Source: an uncultured Rhodospirillales bacterium (lineage in GTDB: Bacteria; Pseudomonadota; Alphaproteobacteria; Rhodospirillales; Casp-alpha2). From it: 15,888 nucleotides of DNA. The translations under genes and the position numbers were made by a program. The stretch spans positions 1 through 15,888 of the forward strand of contig CALJEW010000334.1 in the NCBI GenBank assembly GCA_938074585.1. The letters run 5' to 3'. Under the pieces are notes generated by a model. It had not been told where the DNA came from, did no database searches, and saw only the letters and a program-made list of their open reading frames with translations. Every line of letters begins with the position of its first letter. Position 1 is the stretch's first letter. Below, one piece after another: positions 7,159 through 14,344 of the stretch.

Positions 7159-9251
7159 GATGACACCTCCTGTTGGCGGTTCAAAACTAAATAAGATAAA
7201 CCGTTGATTTGAACATCAAAGCCACTTGGAACAATGGTTGTTGTTTGGCCTTCTATGATGATCACTGGTCCAGGCATTGCTGTCCCCGGGTTCAATTGAT
7301 CGCGCTCATAAACCGGCGTTTCAACCCACTTTTTCTGCCCCGGGTCAAACAACTTCCGGTGCCCAGAAGGCGAGGGAGCTGGTTGTTTTTCAACGGGCGT
7401 TTCTAGAATTGGCTGAGAATCTTCTGTGCCTATGGTCAGCGTCCAACTTAAAATCTCGATTGCTAAACCCGGAATTATTCGTCCATATAAACGCGTATAG
7501 GCATTGGCGAATAAGTCACCCATAATTTGGGCATCCGCATCCGTCAAAGGACGAACAGGAAGCTCGACTGTAATTTCATGACCTTGCCCTTGGTAGCGCA
7601 TATATGCAGCCCGGGTTTCGACCAAGGAGGCTCCCATTGCAGCCGGTTCAACAATGGATAAAGCTTCTAAGCGCATTTCATCAATAATCGAATTAACGAA
7701 TTTTGCGTTAAAACTACCCAAAGCATGAAATCGGCTTCTGACCACTTCATAAGCCACCGGTGCACGCAAAAATCCAATAGCAGAACCAACACCTGCGCCC
7801 GTTGGAATAACAACCGTATCGATTTTCAATTTTTTAGCCAATTGTCCCGCATGCAAGGGCGCAGCGCCGCCAAAAGCGATCATTGAACGGCCACTGATTT
7901 CTTTGCCCCATTCCGTCGCATGAACCCTGGCCGCGCTGGCCATAGTTTCACCCACCATTTCTGCAACCGCATACGCCGCCATTGGACGCTCTAATCGAAG
8001 CGGGTTCGCAACGAAGCTATCCATCGCTATTTCAGCTGCATGTAAGGACAATTTCATTTTACCCCCAGCAAAATTATCCGGATCGATGCGCCCCATTATA
8101 ACATCCGCATCGGTTACTGTGGCTTCCGTTCCGCCGTGCCCATAACAGGCTGGCCCGGGGGCGGCACCCGTGCTATCGGGGCCAACAGTAATTCGGTTCA
8201 AGTCATCAACCCGGGCGATGGAGCCGCCGCCTGAACCAATTTCAACCATCTCAATGACTGGTATTCGGATCGGCAAACCGCTGCCTTTCATGAAGCGGTA
8301 AACCCGGTCCACTTCAAAGGTTCTAGACATTAAGGGCTTCGCATCATCAATCAAACATAGCTTCGCCGTAGTGCCGCCCATATCAAACGATAGAACCTCA
8401 TTTAATCCACATTCACCTGCGATTTGGCTGGCTAAAATAGCTCCCCCAGCAGGGCCCGATTCTACAAGCCGGATTGGGAATTTTATAGCCGTTTCTAAAT
8501 CGGTCAAGCCGCCGCCAGATGTCATTAACGTAAACGGGCATTGGAAACCCAGCCCGGATAATTCTTCATTCAATCGGGTCAAATAGCGGGCCATTAAGGG
8601 TTGCACATAGGCGTTGGCGCAGGTTGTTGATTGGCGCTCGTACTCCCTGATTTCTGGGCATACTTCACTGGCTAAGGAGATTTTTAAATCTGGAAAAGCT
8701 GTCAATAAAATTTCAGCTATCCGTTTTTCATGGGCGGCGTTAGAGTATCCATGCAGCAATCCAACGGCAATCGATTCAATTTTATTTTCTTTGATTAATG
8801 GGATCAGACCATGCACGGTGCTCTCATCCAACGGGACAATAATTTCTCCGTTGGGGCCAAGCCGCTCGTTCACAGACCAACGCAAATAACGCGGCACCAG
8901 CGGAGCAGGGCGATCGATATCAATATCATATTGAGCGAACCTGTTTTCATAGGCCATTTCAACGGACTCGCGGTGCCCTTGGGTCGTTATCAATGCCGTA
9001 TTCGCACCCTTACGCTCGATCAGTGCATTGGTCGCCAAAGTGGTTCCGTGGATAATCAAACGAATGTCCGTTGGCGCAACAGCGCTTTGTTCGATCACCA
9101 TTTTAACCCCATCAAGAACGCCAAGTTCAGGCGCAGATGACGTTGTTGGGACCTTGCTGGTGTGCAGAATTCCGCCCGTTTCCAAGGCAACATCGGTGAA
9201 GGTTCCACCAATATCGACGGCCAAGCGGTTTAAAATTTCAAGTTCTGACAT
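7155..9251 (-). CDS. hyuA: Hydantoinase A / oxoprolinase subunit (HyuA family, ASKHA ATPase)
   Basis: This 698-aa protein has standard HyuA length. The N-terminal RLAVDIGGTFTDV (residues 10-21) is the phosphate-1 loop of the actin-like ATPase fold. IIHGTTLATNALIERKG follows at 67-82. The EYERQSTTCANAYV stretch near 204-216, VESGPAGGA near 263-271 and LSFDMGGTTAKLCLI near 288-301 are all family hallmarks. The last gives the second phosphate-binding motif. It couples ATP hydrolysis to ring opening of hydantoin-like or 5-oxoproline-like substrates with HyuB. The start is supported by GGAG nine bases upstream, immediately after the senA stop. The 16-bp gap to senA and 4-bp overlap with hyuB argue for a single transcript. 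The substrate is unknown; 'N-methylhydantoinase' is only the generic name. Confidence 0.92.
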   Translation of the reverse strand: MSELEILNRLAVDIGGTFTDVALETGGILHTSKVPTTSSAPELGVLDGVKMVIEQSAVAPTDIRLIIHGTTLATNALIERKGANTALITTQGHRESVEMAYENRFAQYDIDIDRPAPLVPRYLRWSVNERLGPNGEIIVPLDESTVHGLIPLIKENKIESIAVGLLHGYSNAAHEKRIAEILLTAFPDLKISLASEVCPEIREYERQSTTCANAYVQPLMARYLTRLNEELSGLGFQCPFTLMTSGGGLTDLETAIKFPIRLVESGPAGGAILASQIAGECGLNEVLSFDMGGTTAKLCLIDDAKPLMSRTFEVDRVYRFMKGSGLPIRIPVIEMVEIGSGGGSIARVDDLNRITVGPDSTGAAPGPACYGHGGTEATVTDADVIMGRIDPDNFAGGKMKLSLHAAEIAMDSFVANPLRLERPMAAYAVAEMVGETMASAARVHATEWGKEISGRSMIAFGGAAPLHAGQLAKKLKIDTVVIPTGAGVGSAIGFLRAPVAYEVVRSRFHALGSFNAKFVNSIIDEMRLEALSIVEPAAMGASLVETRAAYMRYQGQGHEITVELPVRPLTDADAQIMGDLFANAYTRLYGRIIPGLAIEILSWTLTIGTEDSQPILETPVEKQPAPSPSGHRKLFDPGQKKWVETPVYERDQLNPGTAMPGPVIIIEGQTTTIVPSGFDVQINGLSYLVLNRQQEVSS
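7156..7171 (-). promoter_or_regulatory. Strong ribosome binding site and ATGA start/stop overlap coupling hyuA to hyuB
   Basis: A perfect AGGAGG (7171-7166 on the minus strand) lies seven bases before the hyuB ATG, inside the end of hyuA. The ATG shares bases with the hyuA TGA. This geometry fits translational coupling and equal amounts of the two subunits. Confidence 0.8.
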
Positions 9252-9267
9252 TTAGCAATACTCCAAT

Positions 9268-10593
9268 TTAAAGTTTGCAGACCCGAAAACCGCTAAACAC
9301 ATGCCAACGGTGAGGCTCAAAGAAATTTCGGTAAGTACCGTGGATCATTCGGCTACGTGTTGTCCACGCCCCACCGCGCAATACGCGGGTCGATCCAAAC
9401 AACATATCTGAATATTCTTGATAAACATCAGCTTTAAATCCGGGGTAGGGATTAAACGTATCGGCCGTCCATTCCCAAACATTACCCAGCATTTGCCGGC
9501 ATCCAAAGGCGCTGTCGCCGTCGGGCAATGCCGCCACATCAACACATCCCAAACCCCGGCCATCTAAATTGGCCCGGGCTGGATCAGGGGATTTATCGCC
9601 CCACGGATAGCGGCGTTTTGATGTGGATGATAGATTACCCGCATCATCAAACTCACCCAAGGCGGCGGCTTCCCATTCGATTTCCGTTGGCAAGCGAACG
9701 CCCGCCCAATGGCAATAGGCGGTCGCTTCATGCCATGTAACGTGGCTCACTGGTTGATATTCGGGCAATGGGATTATTTTTTCAAACTGTTTCAAGCCCC
9801 ATTGATCATCCCCTTGAGCAACCCAATACCCCGGATGCTTCAAGTTATGTTCTTGCATATAGGCCCAAACCTCATCAGACCAAAACTGTTTATTCTGATA
9901 CCCCCCGTCTTTAATGAACGTCGCAAACTCTGAACACGTGACCGGTGCTTTGGCAATTTGGAAGATATCAACATGAACCGGATGGGCCCATTTTTCATTG
10001 TCGAAGTTAAACGGCGCATCGGAGCTGGCACCCAATTGAAACGTGCCCCCCGGAACATTGGCAAACCCAGTCCATGCGCCCGCACTGCGTTCTGAACTGA
10101 CATCGGCGGAAAGATTGAAAACAGGCGTTGGGTACGCCAAGGCTTGACGCCCCCAAATAAAAGCTTCGGTGTGCATGTCTTCATGGAAAGCGCCGAACTG
10201 ATAAATGAAACTATTCTGCTCAGATGCCATCCCATCTTCGCTGGACTGTTCCAAGTGTTCGCACAATTTGTCTAGCACATCTTGCATGTAAGCCAAAGTT
10301 TTGGGCATTGATAACAGCGGTAAATCCCAGCGGGTATCGTGGGCGACGGCTATGGAATCGTACAATTCATCGGCCTTTTGCCCCAACACACTATCAAACC
10401 CATACATCTGGCGCAGGATGAAGAATTCATAGAAATAAGCCACGTGGCCAATTTCCCAACGCAGCGGATTAACCGTGCGGATTTTCGGTCCCATTAATTG
10501 AGCTTCGTCCAACCCGTTCACAAGTTCAAGTGTTCTTGCTCTGGCATCTTGCAATGTAGCGGTTAAATATGCCGTACTAACTCTTAGCGTCAT
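9268..10593 (-). CDS. senA: Selenoneine synthase SenA (EgtB-like, DinB + FGE-sulfatase fold)
   Basis: This protein of about 441 aa has the two-domain plan of EgtB-type sulfoxide/selenoxide synthases. The N-terminal DinB-like domain supplies the non-haem iron histidines: EIGHVAYFYE (His50) and FHEDMHTEAF (His137, His141). From about residue 178 comes a formylglycine-generating-enzyme fold, with VPGGTFQLGASSD, HVTWHEATAYC, GVRLPTEIEWEAAA, MLGNVWEWTADTF, RVLRGGAWTTRSRM and the end EPHRWHVFSGFRVCKL. The family joins an S or Se donor to hercynine. I choose SenA over EgtB because senB starts next door and selD is nearby. ATG 10593 is preferred: GGGGG precedes it, and ATG 10605 (four more residues) has no ribosome site. 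The hyuA start lies 16 bp beyond its stop. EgtB activity remains the alternative. Confidence 0.85.
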   Translation of the reverse strand: MTLRVSTAYLTATLQDARARTLELVNGLDEAQLMGPKIRTVNPLRWEIGHVAYFYEFFILRQMYGFDSVLGQKADELYDSIAVAHDTRWDLPLLSMPKTLAYMQDVLDKLCEHLEQSSEDGMASEQNSFIYQFGAFHEDMHTEAFIWGRQALAYPTPVFNLSADVSSERSAGAWTGFANVPGGTFQLGASSDAPFNFDNEKWAHPVHVDIFQIAKAPVTCSEFATFIKDGGYQNKQFWSDEVWAYMQEHNLKHPGYWVAQGDDQWGLKQFEKIIPLPEYQPVSHVTWHEATAYCHWAGVRLPTEIEWEAAALGEFDDAGNLSSTSKRRYPWGDKSPDPARANLDGRGLGCVDVAALPDGDSAFGCRQMLGNVWEWTADTFNPYPGFKADVYQEYSDMLFGSTRVLRGGAWTTRSRMIHGTYRNFFEPHRWHVFSGFRVCKL

Positions 10594-10616
10594 TAAAGCC
10601 CCCATGGATGTGTCTT

Positions 10617-11573
10617 ATGAAAATTACCCTGATCACGCCCGCAAAGAAACACTCAAAAAACGGGAACCGCACATCGGCTGTGCGCTGGGCCCTGTTTCTA
10701 GACGCTCAAGGCCATACCACTCAAATCAGCACCGAATACGATGGAGCTCCATGTGATTTAATGATCGCTTTGCATGCGTGGCGCAGTGCTGATGCGATTG
10801 ATTTATACAAACAAAAAAATCCCAACGGACCGTTGATTGTTGCTTTAGGCGGCACCGATGTGAATACGTTTTTGAAATCCGCCCCAGCCGTCACTTTATC
10901 TGCCATGGAAAAAGCCGACGCACTGGTTTGTTTGCACGATCAAATTCATGAAGCCCTACCAAAACACTTAATCAAAAAACTGCACGTCATCGCCCAATCC
11001 GCAACGCCCCTAACGTCGCCCCGTAAACCATCAAAGCGCCATTTCGATATTTGTGTGATTGGCCACTTACGCGATGAAAAAGACCCATTACGCACAGCTT
11101 TGGCCGCAGGACTATTACCAGAAACATCCAAAATTCGGGTCATCCATCTGGGCAAAGCCCACAATGACGCATGGAAAAATGCCGCAATAAAAGAACAAGC
11201 TGCAAACCCGCGCTATCATTGGAAGGGCGAAGTCACAGCCGGCCAAGTCCGCCGTGAATTTGCGAAAACCCAGTTGATGGTGCTGTCATCCAACCAAGAA
11301 GGCGGGGCCAACGTGATCTCCGAAGCCATCACCGCCGGCGTCCCCATCATTGCTTCCAACATCCCAGGCAACACAGGATTGCTAGGAAAAGACTACCCCG
11401 GCCTCTATCCTGTCCACGACGAACAAGCGCTCTCAGTTTTGCTCAACAAAGTTGAAACAGACTGGGATTTTTTGGCTCAGCTTCAAAAGGCATGCCAAAA
11501 TCTGCAGGTACGGTTTACGCCTGAACAAGAGGCAGCGGCTTGGAATGGGCTTATAAACAATCTGTTCTACTGA
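10617..11573 (+). CDS. senB: Selenosugar synthase SenB (GT-B glycosyltransferase-like)
   Basis: This 318-aa protein begins MKITLITPAKKHSKNGNRTSAVRWA, the typical SenB opening in which the 'GNR-TA-RWA' segment resembles a donor or acceptor loop. VALGGTDVN, ICVIGHLRDEKDPLR and the C-terminal LSSNQEGGANVISEAITAGVPIIAS follow. The last is the GT-B nucleotide-sugar-binding signature. SenB is known to use selenophosphate and a UDP-sugar (UDP-GlcNAc in the characterised case) to make a 1-selenosugar, the Se donor for SenA. ATG 10617 is preferred over ATG 10608, which adds three residues (MCL) and leaves even less room to senA. The ribosome site is poor. It points away from senA, and the two starts are only 23 bp apart. 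The protein is probably soluble and cytoplasmic. Confidence 0.88.
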   Translation: MKITLITPAKKHSKNGNRTSAVRWALFLDAQGHTTQISTEYDGAPCDLMIALHAWRSADAIDLYKQKNPNGPLIVALGGTDVNTFLKSAPAVTLSAMEKADALVCLHDQIHEALPKHLIKKLHVIAQSATPLTSPRKPSKRHFDICVIGHLRDEKDPLRTALAAGLLPETSKIRVIHLGKAHNDAWKNAAIKEQAANPRYHWKGEVTAGQVRREFAKTQLMVLSSNQEGGANVISEAITAGVPIIASNIPGNTGLLGKDYPGLYPVHDEQALSVLLNKVETDWDFLAQLQKACQNLQVRFTPEQEAAAWNGLINNLFY

Positions 11574-11820
11574 TGGTATTGCTTGCCTAGGGGTTTGGCA
11601 TTTAAAAACAAATATAGATGGATTGCAAAAATGACACTACGCTCAACTTTTATTGATCCCCATACAAGTCCAAGCTAATCACAGAAAGCATCTTTGAACT
11701 ATTGGGGTCAATTAAGAGGTACACGCATAGCCTATTAATGATCAGTAATCACCTTACTCAATTTCGAGCTAACTTTTATTCAATATATTATTGTCCTAAA
11801 TATTAACTCAGACACTTTAG
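11574..11820. other. Non-coding spacer after senB
   Basis: This AT-rich stretch is the first half of the 498-bp gap between the converging senB and selD genes. I find no convincing gene and no clear terminator. After senB there is only a 4-bp TGCC/GGCA hairpin without a T-run. A bulged inverted repeat, TTGATCCCC (from 11653) against GGGGTCAA (to 11711), is about 40 bp apart and could be chance or the remains of a mobile-element end. Nothing else stands out. Confidence 0.5.
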
Positions 11821-12075
11821 AAATGCATTATTGGTTTTGGTGCTGTAACCGCCTTTCACAAACTGATCCATGATGAAAAGCCAAACTGCAAAATATACGA
11901 GTTTGTTCGCCCCTCTCGCTTAGTTGGCCGCCAAACCGTCCTTAGGCTCTCGCTTTTGGATGACGGAGAACACATTCACAATGCCATCAATATCTGCAAC
12001 CACGAACTCATCGATGATACGAAACTAATTTCCATGTTCTACAAGGAAGTCTTAGCAGAACAAGATGAAACCTAA
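11821..12075 (+). pseudogene. 84-codon orphan open frame lacking a usable start; possible gene remnant
   Basis: A frame bounded by TAG (11818) and TAA (12073-12075) stays open for 84 codons and reads like real protein. It begins KCIIGFGAVTAFHKLIHDE and continues CKIYEFVRPSRLVGRQ, with a balanced mix of residues and an acidic end. There is no ATG, GTG or TTG near its front with a ribosome site; the only in-frame ATG is 22 codons before the end. This suggests a gene that lost its 5' part. The 'EFVRPSRLVGRQTVLRLSLLDD' style is faintly like the N-terminal part of some transposases, while the first residues could be a dinucleotide-binding loop; neither is convincing. Its stop overlaps the end of the converging selD by three bases. 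It could also be chance. Confidence 0.3.
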
Positions 12076-14339
12076 ACCACCAACGTGACCGGCTCCAAAT
12101 ATTCACTCTGCTCCATTACTTTTCCGACGATACAAGACGAGGGGTAGCCTGTTGATATCAATTCGTTCAAACAGGCTTCGGCGTTTTCGTCGGGGACGCT
12201 TGCTAGCAGGCCGCCGGAGGTTTGTGGGTCGAAGATTAGGGGATAGAGCTCTGAGGTGATCGCTTGCTCTTGGTTTCGGATCGCGCGGCGCAGGCGGACG
12301 TTGGCTGGTTGCAGGGTGCTTAAAATTCCCATGCGTACCGTTTCCAACGCGCCGTCCAAAATTGGCAGAGCGCTCATTTGAATCTCAACATCGACACCCG
12401 ATGGACGGATCATTTCAACCATGTGGCCAAGCATGCCAAACCCGGTGACATCCGTACACGCCGTTGCCCCATGTCGGAACAGACATTCAGCCGACAATTT
12501 GTTCGATAAAATCATGCTATCCAAGGCGCTATCGATCCAGCGGCCTTTAGCTTTTTGTTGCATATCAGCGGCGAACAAAGTGCCTGTACCCAACGCTTTG
12601 GTCAGGATTAAAACGTTGCCGGGAACAAGGCCAGATTTACGTAAAATTTTGTCTTTATCAGCCAAACCATTGACCGAAAACCCCAACGCTAATTCAGCCC
12701 CTTCGCTGGTATGCCCGCCAACCAATGCGGCGTTGGCATCGTTCAACATTTCCATAGCGCCGGCCATCATTTGGTTGAGCGTCGCTTCCACCTGAGCCTC
12801 GATCCCATAAGGAACAGTTGCGATAGCCAGAGCAGATTGCGCTTCACCTCCCATGGCAAAAATATCGCTGAGGCTATGGTTGGCGGCAATTTTGCCGAAC
12901 ACATAAGGATCATCAATGAACGAGCGGAAATAATCCACCGTATGAACAATGACTTTTCCGGCGGGGACTTCAACCACGGCTGCGTCGTCTGGGTCGTGCA
13001 ATCCGATGATAATATCATTGCGGGGCGCGGGTTTTAATTCCGATAATGCCCGCGTTAAAACACCAGCACCAACTTTGGCCCCACAGCCGCCACACCGCAT
13101 AGCGATAGCTGATATTTCCTTGAGCGTTTCAGGATTGGTCAGCGCTTGATTGACGCCAGGCGCTTCGCCTTCTTTCATTTTGGGCAGGTCAGAAAACTTT
13201 TCTATAAACCGCCGATCGATCCAATCTTTCCAAATCCAAAGGGCTTTTCCGGCGAACGTGAAAGCTCCCCTTGACGCCACCGCGTATTTATCGCCGGAGC
13301 TAATCAGCGCCAATATGGACGACTGAGGCGAAAACGGTTTAGGTTGTTTTTTTAACAACACCCGTCGCAGATTATCAGTCAGGGGTTTTCCTTGGCGAAC
13401 CGCAAAAACTCCGGCTTTAGGACGCGGGTGATTAACCACTGCGGCGACATCGCCCGCTGCAAAAATATCGGGCTGGGACAAAACCTGAAGGGTATCTTCG
13501 ACTTTAACAAAGCCATGTTGATCAACTTCCAAGCCACTTTCCGCCAACAAAGGAGCCGCACCCGCAGCCGTGACAAACAGCGTTTCATCGACTACCAAGC
13601 GATCCCCATTGGATAGAGTGAGTACGCCGTCTTCAGCTCCACTGGCTTCAAAGCCCCGGTGAACCTGAACGCCCCGTTCATCCAAAATCGCGTCAAACCG
13701 CTTGGCTACAGAGGATGGGAACCCCGGCATTATGTGTTCAGATTTGCAAACCAAATGAAAAATCAGCTGTTCTGAACTGCGGCCCAAACCCGCCAACTCA
13801 TTTTGTAGTCTGAATTGAATAGCGAGCAGTAATTCAACACCTGCAGCACCCGCGCCAACAACGCAAACCTTATGCGATCCCGAATGTGCGATAACCCGGT
13901 CCAGCAGCTTTTGCCAACGATCAACAAACTTATTAATTGGTTTAACGGCAACAGCAAAATCAGCCGCGCCAGGAATGTTTCCAATACGCGGCGTTGAGCC
14001 AATATTAATAGACAACACATCATACGGGACCGGCGGGCGGCCCTTGCAAATAACCGTTTTATTAACCGGGTCAATCCGCACCGCTTCATTATGGTACAAA
14101 CGCGCCCCGGCGAATTGAGTTAATGGACGTAAATCTATATGCACTTCATCAAAACCATAATGGCCAGCAACATACCCTGGCAACATGCCGGAATAGGGGG
14201 TGTGAACATCGCGCGATATGACGGTTAAGCGGACGCCCGGAATGGGTTTCATGCCAAAACTTTTAACAACAGCTACATGGGAATGCCCGCCACCGATTAG
14301 GACGAGGTCTTTTAATATGGGCTGTGGTGATGTTTTCAT
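12072..14339 (-). CDS. selD: Fused pyridine-nucleotide-disulfide oxidoreductase - selenide, water dikinase (SelD; selenoneine SenC role)
   Basis: This 755-aa protein has two parts. Residues 1-380 form an NDH-2-like FAD/NAD(P) oxidoreductase: DLVLIGGGHSHVAVV (11-25), TPYSGMLPGYVAG (47-59), CVVGAGAAGVELL (159-171) and IFAAGDVAAV (292-301). Residues 410-755 form SelD: MRCGGCGAKVG with Cys419 and Lys422 matching the catalytic Cys/Lys pair, LHDPDDAAVV, IVHTVDYFRS, GGHTSEGAELALG, ACTDVTGFGMLGHM and PQTSGGLL. SelD makes selenophosphate from selenide and ATP. The fused flavoprotein is a recognised architecture and may deliver reduced selenium. The active site codes Cys (TGT), not selenocysteine. No SelA/SelB/tRNA-Sec genes are visible, and senB is nearby, so selenophosphate probably serves selenoneine synthesis at least in part. 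The start lies 5 bp after the permease stop, implying one transcript. Confidence 0.93.
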   Translation of the reverse strand: MKTSPQPILKDLVLIGGGHSHVAVVKSFGMKPIPGVRLTVISRDVHTPYSGMLPGYVAGHYGFDEVHIDLRPLTQFAGARLYHNEAVRIDPVNKTVICKGRPPVPYDVLSINIGSTPRIGNIPGAADFAVAVKPINKFVDRWQKLLDRVIAHSGSHKVCVVGAGAAGVELLLAIQFRLQNELAGLGRSSEQLIFHLVCKSEHIMPGFPSSVAKRFDAILDERGVQVHRGFEASGAEDGVLTLSNGDRLVVDETLFVTAAGAAPLLAESGLEVDQHGFVKVEDTLQVLSQPDIFAAGDVAAVVNHPRPKAGVFAVRQGKPLTDNLRRVLLKKQPKPFSPQSSILALISSGDKYAVASRGAFTFAGKALWIWKDWIDRRFIEKFSDLPKMKEGEAPGVNQALTNPETLKEISAIAMRCGGCGAKVGAGVLTRALSELKPAPRNDIIIGLHDPDDAAVVEVPAGKVIVHTVDYFRSFIDDPYVFGKIAANHSLSDIFAMGGEAQSALAIATVPYGIEAQVEATLNQMMAGAMEMLNDANAALVGGHTSEGAELALGFSVNGLADKDKILRKSGLVPGNVLILTKALGTGTLFAADMQQKAKGRWIDSALDSMILSNKLSAECLFRHGATACTDVTGFGMLGHMVEMIRPSGVDVEIQMSALPILDGALETVRMGILSTLQPANVRLRRAIRNQEQAITSELYPLIFDPQTSGGLLASVPDENAEACLNELISTGYPSSCIVGKVMEQSEYLEPVTLVV

Positions 14340-14344
14340 AAGTC

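Noticed and set aside
9268..10593. Calling the DinB/FGE protein EgtB of ergothioneine synthesis
   Set aside because: The neighbouring senB and nearby selD favour SenA. The domain plan alone cannot separate the two, so EgtB is kept as the alternative.
11577..11605. Possible terminator after senB (TGCC/GGCA hairpin)
   Set aside because: The stem is only four base pairs with no T-run, too weak to call.
11653..11711. Bulged inverted repeat TTGATCCCC / GGGGTCAA as an insertion-sequence end pair
   Set aside because: It is short and imperfect, with no flanking target duplication and no transposase frame between the arms.
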